From positions 2,038,731-2,080,333 of the forward strand of contig NZ_KZ454941.1 of NCBI RefSeq assembly GCF_002797375.1: DNA of 41,603 nt, given 5' to 3'. How positions within the stretch are numbered: position 1 is the first letter of the stretch; each line of letters starts with the position of its first letter. The notes beneath the pieces are model-generated. The model did not search any database and was not told the DNA's origin. It was given only the letters and a program-made list of their open reading frames with translations. A program made the position numbers and the translations under genes. Positions 16,772-26,094 of the stretch are shown here, piece after piece. Origin of the DNA: Bacillus sp. FJAT-42315. GTDB lineage: Bacteria; Bacillota; Bacilli; Bacillales; Domibacillaceae.

Positions 16772-17517
16772 AAGCCGTTCTCTATATTTGTCATGGAAGC
16801 CGAGTCAAAAAAGGAAGAGAGGAAGCACTTGCTTTTATTGAACAATCGAAGCCGTTGATCGATATGCCCATACAAGAAGCTTGCTTTTTAGAGCTAGCTG
16901 AGCCGACGATGGAACAAGGATTTGCTCGCTGTATCGCGCAAGGTGCAACAGAAATCATTGTTTTTCCTTTTTTGCTACTGGCAGCAGGACACGCAAAAAA
17001 AGATATTCCATTGGAGCTAAATAGAATTCAAGCTCAGTTTCCGCAAGTACGGATACATTACGCTGATCCGCTAGGTGTCCATGAAGCCATTGTTGATATT
17101 TTAATCGAGCGGATGAAGGAAAAGCAGTTGCCAATCGAATCCGATGCAACCGTGCTAATTGTCGGTCGTGGAAGTAGCGATCCACAAACAAAGGCGGATT
17201 TCACACGGGTTGTGCAATTGTTCCGCTCTAAAACCAAGTTAAACGATGTGAATATTTGCTATTTAGCAGCAGCAACACCCAAATTCTCAACGGAATTAAA
17301 GAGACTAGCTAATAAAAAGACGTCTCAATTATGGGTGCTTCCTTATTTATTATTCACCGGTATTTTAATGAAGTCGATGGAAAAAGAAATTCAATCGTTA
17401 CGAACGACCGAGCATATTTATTTATGCAAGTATCTCGGTTATCATCCACGATTACGCGATATTATGGCGGTCTGCATTCAAGAAGCGGAGAGGAAAGAAG
17501 GATGGCGCCATGCTTGA
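16768..17517 (+). CDS. sirB: Sirohydrochlorin ferrochelatase (CbiX/SirB type)
   Basis: Inserts Fe2+ into sirohydrochlorin to finish siroheme. 249 residues with two tandem CbiX half-domains: YICHGSRVKKGREEA with its HGS motif, and the later LIVGRGSSDPQTKADF. The metal-binding histidine H9 is in place, and AAGHAKKDIP carries the second histidine. Start overlaps cobA by 4 bp. Equivalent to ylnE. The dehydrogenase that should act between cobA and this enzyme (sirC/ylnF) is absent from the operon. Confidence 0.92.
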   Translation: MKAVLYICHGSRVKKGREEALAFIEQSKPLIDMPIQEACFLELAEPTMEQGFARCIAQGATEIIVFPFLLLAAGHAKKDIPLELNRIQAQFPQVRIHYADPLGVHEAIVDILIERMKEKQLPIESDATVLIVGRGSSDPQTKADFTRVVQLFRSKTKLNDVNICYLAAATPKFSTELKRLANKKTSQLWVLPYLLFTGILMKSMEKEIQSLRTTEHIYLCKYLGYHPRLRDIMAVCIQEAERKEGWRHA

Positions 17518-17544
17518 TATGATGAAAAATGGAGGGAAGCGGCA

Positions 17545-18441
17545 ATGGAACGTTTTATCATTTTAATGCTCGTTGGCTTAGCGGCACAGCTTGTGGATGG
17601 GGCACTTGGCATGGGATATGGATTAACATCTACTACTTTATTATTGACGGCAGGCATCGCTCCAGCTGTTGCTTCTGCTTCTGTTCATATGGCGGAAGTA
17701 GTCACCACCGCAGCATCAGGTGCCTCCCACATCAAATTTGGAAACGTCGATCAACAGATGCTGAAACGATTGATTATCCCTGGTTCAATCGGCGCGTTTT
17801 CCGGTGCGACGTTTTTAAGTCATTTAACAGGAGACTATGTCCGATTATATGTATCGATTTTTTTAGTTGTGCTCGGTCTCTATATTTTATTTCGCTTTCT
17901 TTGGCTGAAAGATGCTAGAAAACAGGAACATAAGGCGCTCTCCAATCGTTTTTATGTACCACTCGGCTTTGTTGCTGGCTTCTTTGATGCAAGCGGTGGA
18001 GGAGGGTGGGGACCGATCGCGACACCTGCCTTACTTTCACAAAAAGGAATGGTCCCACGTAAAGTCATTGGTACGGTCAATACGAGTGAATTTGCAGTTG
18101 CCTTATCTGCCACGATCGGATTTATGATTTCTTTAGGTCCCTCTCAAATAAATTGGCTGTGGGTCGGAGCAATTATGGCTGGAGGAATCATTGCCGCTCC
18201 TATCGCTGCTTGGATCGTCAAAAGCCTGCCAACGAAAGTATTAGCGGTGATCGTGAGCGGTATGCTGATTTTTACAAACGTCAGAGCGATCTTCAGTTAC
18301 ATGACACTTCAAAGTCACACAATGACGATCATCTATATCATGATCGCCCTCATTTGGGGATACATTGCCCTGCTTACCGTTCAAAAGGAGGAGAAAACAA
18401 AACTGTCGGTTCAACAACTAAAGTCAAGAAAAACATCCTGA
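17545..18441 (+). CDS. TauE/SafE family sulfur-anion permease
   Basis: A 298-residue membrane protein with about eight hydrophobic helices. It has duplicated family motifs: AAQLVDGALGMGYG near the N-terminus, and FFDASGGGGWGPIATPALLS in the middle. TauE/SafE proteins export or import sulfite, sulfate or organosulfonates. As the last gene of this operon, and with no CysP-type permease present, it may bring in sulfate or expel sulfite. GGAGGGAAG precedes the start, 27 bp after sirB. Direction of transport cannot be decided from sequence. Confidence 0.85.
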   Translation: MERFIILMLVGLAAQLVDGALGMGYGLTSTTLLLTAGIAPAVASASVHMAEVVTTAASGASHIKFGNVDQQMLKRLIIPGSIGAFSGATFLSHLTGDYVRLYVSIFLVVLGLYILFRFLWLKDARKQEHKALSNRFYVPLGFVAGFFDASGGGGWGPIATPALLSQKGMVPRKVIGTVNTSEFAVALSATIGFMISLGPSQINWLWVGAIMAGGIIAAPIAAWIVKSLPTKVLAVIVSGMLIFTNVRAIFSYMTLQSHTMTIIYIMIALIWGYIALLTVQKEEKTKLSVQQLKSRKTS

Positions 18442-18462
18442 CAGTGGAATCAGGATGTTTTC
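18429..18462. terminator. Bidirectional terminator between the sulfate operon and DUF2339 gene
   Basis: AAAACATCCTGA and TCAGGATGTTTT form a 12-bp perfect stem with an 8-nt loop; the left arm contains the TauE/SafE stop codon. T-rich sequence follows on the plus strand and A-rich sequence precedes it, so it can serve both converging genes. Confidence 0.85.
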
Positions 18463-18464
18463 GT

Positions 18465-20150
18465 TTATTTCTTCTTATAAAATGTTCTTGAAACGACTAA
18501 ACCGACAAAGCCTAGAGCAATAAAGAGACCAGCTCGAATCGCCAATGGAATATACGGCATATCGTAAAGAACCATTTTCAATAACGTTAAAATTAAAAGT
18601 GAAACCCCTATATATTTCGCATAATTGAATGTTTTCTTTAAACCAATGGCAATCGTCACAACGGCTAAGCCGATCCAAACGACATTGACCGCTAGTCGTT
18701 GCTTATTATCCGACCAACCTTCGACGACAGCCATCGTCAATTCCGTAGAGAATATAAGCACTAATATCGTCAACAAGACACTACCATATTTCAATGTTTG
18801 CTCTCTCATTGATGCGTGAAGCTGATACGTTATGCTCATTCCTAAAACAAAAGTCGTTAAGAAAATAAGCCAATTGACGGTTTCATTAGATAACGGAGTA
18901 GTGATAACCTCAGTCGCAATCAGCACTAAACCGGTAAAAACATAAACAAGGATCGCGATTCCTTTGCTTAAATCATTTCCATATTTTAAAGAGACATAAT
19001 AAGCGGCAAGCCCTTCAATTAACAAGAAACTCATTTGCAGATCTTCATTGACCGCATGCAAAATTAAGAAAGTGAGCGCGATGATGACATTCGTTAAAAA
19101 TATCGGGCGCTTCTTTACATCTTGCTGATACTTGATCAATAACAGAACATACATCACCGCAACCATCGCAAAAAATAACGAAATCCAGTGCTCAGAAAAA
19201 GTGGAATAGACCCAAGCCGATGTCACAAGCAAACTAGCAAACACCATACTTGCGTGCTGATCGATCTGCTTTTTTTCCTTTATATAAAAATATAGTAAAC
19301 ATCCATGTTGGATTAAAATAGGAAAGGCGACATAATACTCAGTCGCAAACTTATCTTCCACAAATATATAGCTAGAAATATAGAATACAAATAAAGCAAG
19401 ATTTAATAAGATAGTGGAACCATAATAAATGACTTTAAACTGAAACTTCGCAGATAGAAACAAAAACAAGACATATAACAGCGTTTCATATCCTAAAAAG
19501 ACGTACATATTTGGTGTTTCACTTTCAATTAAGAAAGGAACCAATACGCCACCAACCATACTAATAAAGCCCAGCACTTCTGATCGATGCTTTTTAGTCA
19601 GCCATAGACCGACTGCAATCCAAGACACATTCAACATAAAGGCAAGTGAAGGACCAACCATACTATATAACACATGCATGGCAAACGTCGTCAGCATCAG
19701 TAACGGTACAGCGCCGCCTAACAATACATATCCTAACTTTTCACGATTATTTTCCATCTGTTGCTGACCAATCAATAGTAAAAGGGAAGAGACGATAAAG
19801 CCTAACGTCACTTTCACCGTTTCATTCATTAATCCATAGTCGGAAGCGGCTTTGAATCCCCATAAAACTCCGATAATAAACACAAAAATAAACACGCGCG
19901 GCAGCCATATTTGAAATAAGAATTTTTCCCAATCGACCGAATCAACCTCTTTATTTTGATGGGTAGCTGATGGTGGGGAAGTAGTGACCACTTTTTTATT
20001 TGTTGTTGTTTTTGTTTCGATCGGGAGCGGCTGCTTCACAGGATCATTGTTCTCTAGCACTTCAATTCGAGCTTGCATCTCTTTCATTTGCGATTCTAAC
20101 TGAAGAACCTTTTCCTCTAAAGGATGCTTAGATGACTTCAGACAGAACAC
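18465..20150 (-). CDS. DUF2339 family large polytopic membrane protein
   Basis: Up to 561 residues: an N-terminal cytoplasmic coiled coil (LEEKVLQLESQMKEMQARIE), a Thr/Pro-rich linker, then about 15 hydrophobic segments. DUF2339 members are predicted membrane proteins without known function. The start is uncertain. The in-frame GTG at 20150 overlaps the AGGAGG ribosome site, whereas CTG at 20141 sits 8 nt behind it, so a rare CTG start is possible. The gene is alone on the minus strand. Confidence 0.8.
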   Translation of the reverse strand: MFCLKSSKHPLEEKVLQLESQMKEMQARIEVLENNDPVKQPLPIETKTTTNKKVVTTSPPSATHQNKEVDSVDWEKFLFQIWLPRVFIFVFIIGVLWGFKAASDYGLMNETVKVTLGFIVSSLLLLIGQQQMENNREKLGYVLLGGAVPLLMLTTFAMHVLYSMVGPSLAFMLNVSWIAVGLWLTKKHRSEVLGFISMVGGVLVPFLIESETPNMYVFLGYETLLYVLFLFLSAKFQFKVIYYGSTILLNLALFVFYISSYIFVEDKFATEYYVAFPILIQHGCLLYFYIKEKKQIDQHASMVFASLLVTSAWVYSTFSEHWISLFFAMVAVMYVLLLIKYQQDVKKRPIFLTNVIIALTFLILHAVNEDLQMSFLLIEGLAAYYVSLKYGNDLSKGIAILVYVFTGLVLIATEVITTPLSNETVNWLIFLTTFVLGMSITYQLHASMREQTLKYGSVLLTILVLIFSTELTMAVVEGWSDNKQRLAVNVVWIGLAVVTIAIGLKKTFNYAKYIGVSLLILTLLKMVLYDMPYIPLAIRAGLFIALGFVGLVVSRTFYKKK

Positions 20151-20624
20151 CTCCTAAATACTAACTAAAATTTCCACTAATACTCATTATAAGGGAATAC
20201 AGGTAATGAAATATAGTTTTTTTCAAAAAACATTAGAATGGGTTCAGCAAACATAATAAGGTAGTTTAGAATTTTTATTCATATAAAATAATATTATTCC
20301 AAAAAACACGGGGTTTATAGAATGATATACGGATAAACATGCAAATATTAGTCAGGGTTTTAAATTTAGCATTTCCATTATGAACATCTTAATAAATTCA
20401 TACACAACAAATAATATGCTGGAATTTTGTGTGAACACGCTGAGATCATTTAATAATGAGCTGGTCATGGAGCTCGTAAAATCATTGATTCAAATGAACC
20501 AGTACTTAAAATTTTTATCCCGTCTCATTATTAGTAGTATTCTTCTGAAATGAGACGGAATAAAAATATTTTAATTAACTTCTCATAATGTATATTATGT
20601 CGGGGGCGTTGTTTTTAAAAACAA
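20151..20624. other. 470-bp AT-rich stretch without a supported gene
   Basis: It holds the upstream region of the DUF2339 gene (a TATAAT on the minus strand near 20185) and a strong stem-loop at 20520-20558: CCGTCTCATT/AATGAGACGG, 10 bp, AT-rich on both sides. A 57-codon plus-strand frame (20380-20553) lacks a ribosome site and runs into that stem-loop, so it is not called. Confidence 0.5.
20520..20558. terminator. Stem-loop, possible terminator
   Basis: CCGTCTCATT pairs with AATGAGACGG (10 bp). AT-rich flanks without a clean T run make direction and function uncertain. Confidence 0.4.
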
Positions 20625-20651
20625 GATAGAGTATTCAGCCTCTACTCTATC
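20625..20651 (-). terminator. Terminator of the endonuclease/RHH operon
   Basis: On the minus strand GATAGAGT and ACTCTATC form an 8-bp stem followed by TTGTTTTT; the stop codon of the RHH gene lies inside the left arm. Confidence 0.7.
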
Positions 20652-21013
20652 CGATGTCTATAACTTTTATTTTTAATCGACTTTAAATCAATAAATTGAA
20701 CACTGTATTCAATGACATCATTAATAAATAAACCATGCTCCTTCGCAAATTCTTTCACATCATCTAGCAACTCTTCATCGTACGTTGTTTTATATTGAAC
20801 CCGATCTTTCGGTCTCGTTTTTTTATCAAAGGTAATCACACCTTCAGCCAACACATTTTCTAATCCGCTCTCTAACAAATAATTCACATGCGTATCATGC
20901 TCATCAGCTAATTCACTGAGCCGCTCCAATAACGACTGGCTAATATTCGTCCGAAACTTGATTCTTGACGGGTCCGTCGTGTGTACGGATCTATCATTGT
21001 ATAATTTCCACAT
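20642..21013 (-). CDS. Tandem ribbon-helix-helix-like protein
   Basis: 123 residues with two related halves. The first (about 18-54) reads KFRTNISQSLLERLSELADE and then HDTHVNYLLESGLENVL. The second (about 72-108) reads VQYKTTYDEELLDDVKEFAK and then EHGLFINDVIEYSVQFI. Each looks like a beta strand followed by two helices, as in RHH/CopG-type DNA-binding proteins, so the molecule could bind DNA as a pseudo-dimer. I recall similar Bacillus proteins mislabelled as rRNA methyltransferase. AAGGAGCGG precedes the start. It follows a homing-endonuclease gene by 24 bp on the same strand. Confidence 0.6.
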   Translation of the reverse strand: MWKLYNDRSVHTTDPSRIKFRTNISQSLLERLSELADEHDTHVNYLLESGLENVLAEGVITFDKKTRPKDRVQYKTTYDEELLDDVKEFAKEHGLFINDVIEYSVQFIDLKSIKNKSYRHRIE

Positions 21014-21037
21014 ATAAAAAACCGCTCCTTGCTCTTG

Positions 21038-21859
<822 letters not shown>

Positions 21860-21861
21860 TT

Positions 21862-21867
21862 ATTATA
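21862..21867 (-). promoter_or_regulatory. -10 box of the endonuclease operon
   Basis: Perfect TATAAT on the minus strand, about 45 bp before the start codon. The matching -35 region falls inside the LexA-like palindrome and is poor by itself. Confidence 0.5.
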
Positions 21868-21875
21868 CCCTGAAA

Positions 21876-21889
21876 AGAACATTTGTTCT
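21876..21889 (-). promoter_or_regulatory. LexA (SOS) box candidate
   Basis: AGAACAAATGTTCT on the minus strand is a perfect palindrome. It matches the Bacillus SOS consensus CGAACRNRYGTTYC at 12 of 14 positions, including GAAC-N4-GTTC. It overlaps the -35 region of the homing-endonuclease operon, where LexA would block transcription. Confidence 0.6.
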
Positions 21890-21941
21890 GTATTGAAATA
21901 AGATATATTTGGAAAACATTCACTCGATGTCATCAATAGAC

Positions 21942-21987
21942 AAAAAAGCTGACCTAAAGTTGTGTTTTAACACTCTTTTAGGTCAGC
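21942..21987 (-). terminator. Terminator of the AraC/GyrI unit
   Basis: GCTGACCTAAA and TTTAGGTCAGC pair over 11 bp with an inner GTGTT/AACAC stem; on the minus strand TTTTTTG follows. Confidence 0.9.
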
Positions 21988-22082
21988 CGCTTTTCATTAT
22001 TCTACTCCTAAAACCTTAAACATATTAAAAAGTTCTCTACAACCTTTAATTAACAACAAAAGGATACCAAAAAATTATATTT

Positions 22083-22571
22083 TTACTCAATCGGAATATA
22101 AATATCTGTCTTGCTCTTGGCTTTGAAGTTTTTTGGCGGCTCAGTAACGTATAATTCAAATGGGAATGAATCTCTCGGTGTGTATTCATCTTTACTCAGT
22201 AACCAATCAGAATAAGCATATGTCCAAGCTTCTTCATACTCACCTAGCGTTAGATCATAATGTAGTACTGCGTATTTTCCGCCAAAAGTCATCGTACCGA
22301 TTTGTCCTTCTTCTTCAATTGCAGTATCTGATGGAACCGTCATTGCTACGCTAGTTCGTAAATTTTCTGAATCAGTTACGAAAGGATTGTCATGGTATAT
22401 AGTCATTACCTTTGTGACATTATCTTTGATAAGGTCATATTTTTTTGCGAAGTTGAATAGTTCATTGAACATCTTACGACTATTTTTTCTATACTCGACA
22501 TAATTTCCTTTGAAGCGTACATAGATTACTTTCATTTCAATATTTTCTACTGTGATCGTTGGTTTTTCCAT
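22083..22571 (-). CDS. GyrI-like / AraC effector-binding domain protein
   Basis: 162 residues forming a single GyrI-like (SOUL/BacR-type) small-molecule-binding domain: ITVENIEMKVIYVRFKGNY at the start and GTMTFGGKYAVLHYDLTLGE in the middle. Such domains bind hydrophobic or cationic ligands and usually form the C-terminal sensor of AraC-type activators. Here the sensor is a separate protein, encoded 42 bp downstream of an AraC-type HTH gene, so the two probably work together. ATG 22571 with GGGAG is preferred to the longer frame. Confidence 0.82.
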   Translation of the reverse strand: MEKPTITVENIEMKVIYVRFKGNYVEYRKNSRKMFNELFNFAKKYDLIKDNVTKVMTIYHDNPFVTDSENLRTSVAMTVPSDTAIEEEGQIGTMTFGGKYAVLHYDLTLGEYEEAWTYAYSDWLLSKDEYTPRDSFPFELYVTEPPKNFKAKSKTDIYIPIE

Positions 22572-22613
22572 TAATATCATCTCCCTTAACTTAAGTATAG
22601 GGGAGATGATCTG

Positions 22614-22985
22614 CTATTTCTTGTCGTTTCTTGCTTTCCTGTATTCTAATGGAGACATTCCTAAATACTTCTTAAAAGCTTTGTTAAAGGTGCTCGCATC
22701 ATTGTAGCCATATTGGAGGGCAATATCTGTGATGCTCAAATCATTGCGGACTGCGAGGAATATCCCTGCTCGCTCCACCTTTATTCTAGTAACAAACTGT
22801 TTCACCGTTTCGTCACTGTATTTACTAAACATACGATGGAAATGATATTTAGACATATTTGCATGATTTGCTAAGTCATCTAGTGAGATTTTTTCGCTCA
22901 GATGGCTTTCAATATAATCTTCGGTTTTGTTCACCAATCGAATGTATTCATCCATGTCTTCACGCCAATCAAGTCTTTTATTCAT
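22614..22985 (-). CDS. AraC family transcriptional regulator (HTH domain only)
   Basis: About 124 residues containing only the double helix-turn-helix of AraC proteins: ISLDDLANHANMSKYHFHRM in the first and LSITDIALQYGYNDASTFNK in the second, then FKKYLGMSPLEYRK. There is no ligand domain. A TATAAT overlaps the ATG at 22985, so the true start may be the ATG at 22955 (MDEYIRLVNK). Downstream partner is the GyrI-like protein; together they equal one full-length AraC-GyrI regulator split in two. Divergent to the YxeA gene, a possible target. Confidence 0.85.
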   Translation of the reverse strand: MNKRLDWREDMDEYIRLVNKTEDYIESHLSEKISLDDLANHANMSKYHFHRMFSKYSDETVKQFVTRIKVERAGIFLAVRNDLSITDIALQYGYNDASTFNKAFKKYLGMSPLEYRKARNDKK

Positions 22986-23175
22986 TATAACAAACACTAT
23001 GAGATTACAGGAAATGAACCGCTCCCACTATAATTACTGTTATTAGTTTTAAAAAGACGTAAACGTGACAACATCGTCACATCCTTTTATCTATTTGTCA
23101 TCTTAATCGAAGGATTCCATCGTCTCCTCCCTATAAAATAAGCATTAGAAAAGCAATATGAGGAGGAACAAAACC

Positions 23176-23529
23176 ATGAAAGTATTTAAGGTTTTAATGG
23201 GAAGTCTAATAGTTGCAGCGATCATTATGATTTCGTTAACATTTTTCGTGAAGAATGAGTTGGCGGATATGTTAAACCCTTTAGTTCCTCAAAAGGATGT
23301 TTTCGTTAAAGTTGAGGGATCGGGAGAAGAGGTTGATGCGAGTACATTTGAATATACTTTGAAAGGGATTGATGAAGATGGCGAAGAAACGAAAGTCACG
23401 TTTACAGCTAGTAAACAATTGCGTGAGGGCGCCTATTTAAAAGTTAATACAAAAAGAACTTATGTAAAAGCTTGGGAAGAGATTCAATATAACGATCTGC
23501 CTGCCGATGTTCAAAGTAAGATCAATTAA
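23176..23529 (+). CDS. YxeA family exported protein (DUF1093)
   Basis: 117 residues: an N-terminal signal anchor (KVLMGSLIVAAIIMISLTFF), then a small beta-rich domain with FEYTLKGIDEDGEETKVTFT, LREGAYLKVNTKRTYVKAWE and a final EEIQYNDLP. This is the pattern of YxeA, a small OB-like secreted or membrane-tethered family of unknown function in Firmicutes. GAGGAGG precedes the ATG at 23176. Divergently placed from the AraC-type regulator, which may control it. Confidence 0.82.
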   Translation: MKVFKVLMGSLIVAAIIMISLTFFVKNELADMLNPLVPQKDVFVKVEGSGEEVDASTFEYTLKGIDEDGEETKVTFTASKQLREGAYLKVNTKRTYVKAWEEIQYNDLPADVQSKIN

Positions 23530-23544
23530 AAACGGAGGTTTACG

Positions 23545-23578
23545 TAAAAAAGCGACCTCTCCAACAAAATGAGAGGTC
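23545..23578 (-). terminator. Terminator after the yuzL-like gene
   Basis: GACCTCTC and GAGAGGTC form an 8-bp stem; on the minus strand GC and six T follow. Confidence 0.8.
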
Positions 23579-23584
23579 AACACT

Positions 23585-23713
23585 TCATTTCCGCTTCTTA
23601 TGACGCGCTGATGAGATCGCTTTCTCTCCCGTCTCTATGTTCGTTGTTCCTTGACCCTTTACTTCTGGTGAACCTAAGCCTGCTGTTGATGGGTCTTTTT
23701 TCCGTTTACTCAT
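23585..23713 (-). CDS. YuzL family small protein
   Basis: 42 residues: MSKRKKDPSTAGLGSPEVKG at the start, then QGTTNIETGEKAISSARHKK. The KRKKDPSTAG opening and basic, low-complexity composition match the YuzL family of short, probably sporulation-associated Bacillus proteins. ATG behind GAGGTGATCAA on the minus strand. It has its own terminator, so it is a complete unit convergent with the YxeA gene. The function is unknown. Confidence 0.75.
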   Translation of the reverse strand: MSKRKKDPSTAGLGSPEVKGQGTTNIETGEKAISSARHKKRK

Positions 23714-23765
23714 TTGATCACCTCGATCTTAATATGGTCTTTCTTCACCTATTTATACATAACAA

Positions 23766-23807
23766 AACCCAGCAAAACTTCCCGTTGTCAAGGAGCTTTG
23801 CTGGGTT
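23766..23807 (-). terminator. Terminator of the 23812 membrane protein gene
   Basis: AACCCAGCAAA and TTTGCTGGGTT form an 11-bp stem; on the minus strand the stem is followed by TTG after TTTT. Confidence 0.75.
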
Positions 23808-23811
23808 ATAT

Positions 23812-24588
23812 TTATGCCTTCAAACGATTTCTTCGTCGCTCCATTCTTGTTTCGCCTTGTATTGGTTCTGGTTTGAATTCCAATTCATGATGTTGCGGCT
23901 CTATATCTGTATAAAAAGCAGTTGTCTGTTCTTCTTGAATCGGTTCATATCGGCGTTGTTCGTTTGCTTTTGACGATGTTTTGCTGAAGTTTAACATCTT
24001 CAGTTTTAATTTTGGTAAGCTCGGTATAGGGAGCTTAAATGTAGGTTTAAATGGTTTCTTTTTTTGCTTAAATAGGCTAGGTTTCTCTTGTTTTTCCTTG
24101 TTCTTCCCACGATGAAATGCTCTCGCTAACCATCCGCCGAGCAGGAACGCCGCTACAAAAATGATTAGATACAATGGTTCTGTCTTGAATACGTTCATCA
24201 CCCGTTGCAAAACCGCTAGTGATTGCATTTCTTTTATATCCCACAACAGTATTGCCCATAATCCAAGCAGCCCAGTCGTAATCGCATAGGTACGAAATCG
24301 AAATGCGAGCGGAATAATTGCCACACATGCCGCTATTTTTACATTTGCCGTTATGGAGATCATTGTAGCGTATTGATCCCAAATCGCGAGCAAAAAGGTG
24401 ACAAACCCTGTATACGCGATCCAGCTGAATATTCGTGAATGCCATCGTTTAGCATAATAGCTTCCTACACTCGTTAAAAATAACAAGCCACCTATGAATA
24501 AGGACAGTTCTAGAGACATGTACTTCATCACACCAGCAACCGGGAAGAGACAACTTAGTACCATGAGCAGTACGTCTAGTTTCTTCAT
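23812..24588 (-). CDS. Polytopic membrane protein with basic cytoplasmic tail
   Basis: 258 residues. The first 155 contain five to six hydrophobic segments, ending LYLIIFVAAFLLGGWLARAF. The remaining 100 residues are hydrophilic and strongly basic, with a Lys/Pro-rich stretch (KPTFKLPIPSLPKLKLKMLN) and then an acidic and finally an Arg-rich end. I do not recognise a family. The architecture suggests an anchor whose tail binds nucleic acid, phospholipid or a partner protein. AAAGGAAT precedes the ATG. It lies 72 bp downstream of a histidine kinase gene on the same strand and could be cotranscribed. Confidence 0.7.
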   Translation of the reverse strand: MKKLDVLLMVLSCLFPVAGVMKYMSLELSLFIGGLLFLTSVGSYYAKRWHSRIFSWIAYTGFVTFLLAIWDQYATMISITANVKIAACVAIIPLAFRFRTYAITTGLLGLWAILLWDIKEMQSLAVLQRVMNVFKTEPLYLIIFVAAFLLGGWLARAFHRGKNKEKQEKPSLFKQKKKPFKPTFKLPIPSLPKLKLKMLNFSKTSSKANEQRRYEPIQEEQTTAFYTDIEPQHHELEFKPEPIQGETRMERRRNRLKA

Positions 24589-24660
24589 TATTATTTATTC
24601 CTTTCAGCTTTTTGTAGCATTGCTATGTTTCTATTTATCATACTCTTCGTTTTTCAAAAG

Positions 24661-25929
24661 TCAAGAATTCTCTCTTTCATAATAAATCGGCAAGGTGATC
24701 GTGAAACAACTTCCTTTTCCTTTGACACTTTTAACAGTCATCTCACCATTCATGCCTTGAATGATACTGTAAGAAACCATCATTCCTAGGCCGGTTCCCT
24801 TACTTTTTGTCGTGAAATAAGGTTCACCTAAGCGGTTGATTTGTTCCATCGTCATCCCTTCCCCGCTGTCTTCTATCATTAAGGAGACGGTCGAACGATC
24901 ACTTTGGATGGTGACCTTTATTTCACCACCGTCAAGCATAGCTTCAATCGCATTTTTGATGATATTTACCAGGCACTGCTCGAATTGCGATGTTTTCCCC
25001 ATTACATAAATAGGAGCTGGCGGGATAACAGACACGATTGTAATCCCGTGCATATTCGCATGGGGAGTCATGATATTCAGCGAGTTTTGTGTCTCCAGAC
25101 GTATATCTATTTTCTCCATTTTTTCAACGGATGGTCGAGCAAACATTAAATAGTCATTAATGATTTCAACTGAACGATCTAACTCTCTGATGGCTAGGTC
25201 TAAATAATCTTTCTGTTTATCCTTAGGTAAATCTTCATATAGTAACTGCATAAATCCCTTTGTCACAGTTAAAGGGTTACGCACCTCGTGAGACATACTT
25301 GCAGCTAAATGACTCACTACTTCCAACTTTTCAGCTTTCGCGACTTTCTGCATCAGTTCAAAATTTTGACGAATGATTTCCCAAATGACCATGGCAATAA
25401 AGACAGCCGTCATATTCAGCAAGATGAGCTGTAATTGTATCGTGCCAGGGATCTTGATCGGACATAATTGAGTAATCATAAATAACAAGACCGCTTCACT
25501 AGCTGGCAACACAAGACCGACCACTAATAATCGCTTTTTTACTGACATCATATGATAGGATTTAGATAAGTAAATGAGAATGACTGTGAATAACGGATAC
25601 ATGATCGACGTAATCACAAAGCCATCTCCCCCTTGAAAAAAACGAATCACTAAAATGAGGGCTAATAATAGCAATCCGAACCAAGGTCCTCCATATAACA
25701 CCCCTAAAACGAGAGGAATTCGCCTAAAGTCCATCACAAATCCATCCATTAGCGGCGCCGGGAATAACATACATAGCACAAGAGAAATAACTGGAAAGAT
25801 CGCAACCATCCAGTTTTTCAATCTTTTCGATTGGTGTGTATATTTTATTAAATAAAACATTTGAACAAAGAATAACGGGAGCAGGACGAACAAAACGTTA
25901 ATCAACAATTCTTTTGATGCAAATCCCAT
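24661..25929 (-). CDS. Sporulation-type sensor histidine kinase (KinB-like, 5TMR)
   Basis: 422 residues. The N-terminal 200 residues hold about six transmembrane helices with the 5TMR-LYT motif (FRRIPLVLGVLYGGPWFGLL). The HisKA domain follows with phospho-acceptor H214 in SMSHEVRNPLTVTKG, a motif shared by KinA-KinE of B. subtilis. The ATP-binding domain shows N-, G1 and G2 boxes (IIKNAIEAM, DSGEGMT, TKSKGTGLGM). It probably feeds phosphate to Spo0F. Compared with KinB (428 aa) the length fits, but orthology is unproven. No response regulator is adjacent, as usual for this class. Confidence 0.88.
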   Translation of the reverse strand: MGFASKELLINVLFVLLPLFFVQMFYLIKYTHQSKRLKNWMVAIFPVISLVLCMLFPAPLMDGFVMDFRRIPLVLGVLYGGPWFGLLLLALILVIRFFQGGDGFVITSIMYPLFTVILIYLSKSYHMMSVKKRLLVVGLVLPASEAVLLFMITQLCPIKIPGTIQLQLILLNMTAVFIAMVIWEIIRQNFELMQKVAKAEKLEVVSHLAASMSHEVRNPLTVTKGFMQLLYEDLPKDKQKDYLDLAIRELDRSVEIINDYLMFARPSVEKMEKIDIRLETQNSLNIMTPHANMHGITIVSVIPPAPIYVMGKTSQFEQCLVNIIKNAIEAMLDGGEIKVTIQSDRSTVSLMIEDSGEGMTMEQINRLGEPYFTTKSKGTGLGMMVSYSIIQGMNGEMTVKSVKGKGSCFTITLPIYYERENS

Positions 25930-26039
25930 ACACTCACCTGACTTTCAAACAAGATAATCATGATGCCATGTTGATCGTATCACAAAACATGAGGATAGTG
26001 TATGAAAAATCCGTTTGCTATTTCCTTACTACGTTATAA

Positions 26040-26087
26040 CAAAAAAATAGCGGACATCCGCTCTTTCTAAGAACGTCTATCCGCTAT
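26040..26087 (-). terminator. Terminator of the yoxD-like gene
   Basis: ATAGCGGA and TCCGCTAT form the outer stem with additional pairing inside; on the minus strand TTTTTTTG follows. Confidence 0.85.
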
Positions 26088-26094
26088 GTTTATT

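Noticed and set aside
17511-17566. Fragment of sirC between sirB and the TauE/SafE gene.
   Set aside because: The 18-codon frame MLDMMKNGGKRQWNVLSF has no resemblance to the Rossmann start of SirC.
20380-20553. 57-codon plus-strand frame beginning MNILINSYTT.
   Set aside because: No ribosome site, AT-driven composition, and the 3' end forms a stem-loop.
22572-22613. Frameshift joining the AraC and GyrI genes.
   Set aside because: The 42-bp gap contains a stop and a clear ribosome site with start, so two genes are more likely than one broken gene.
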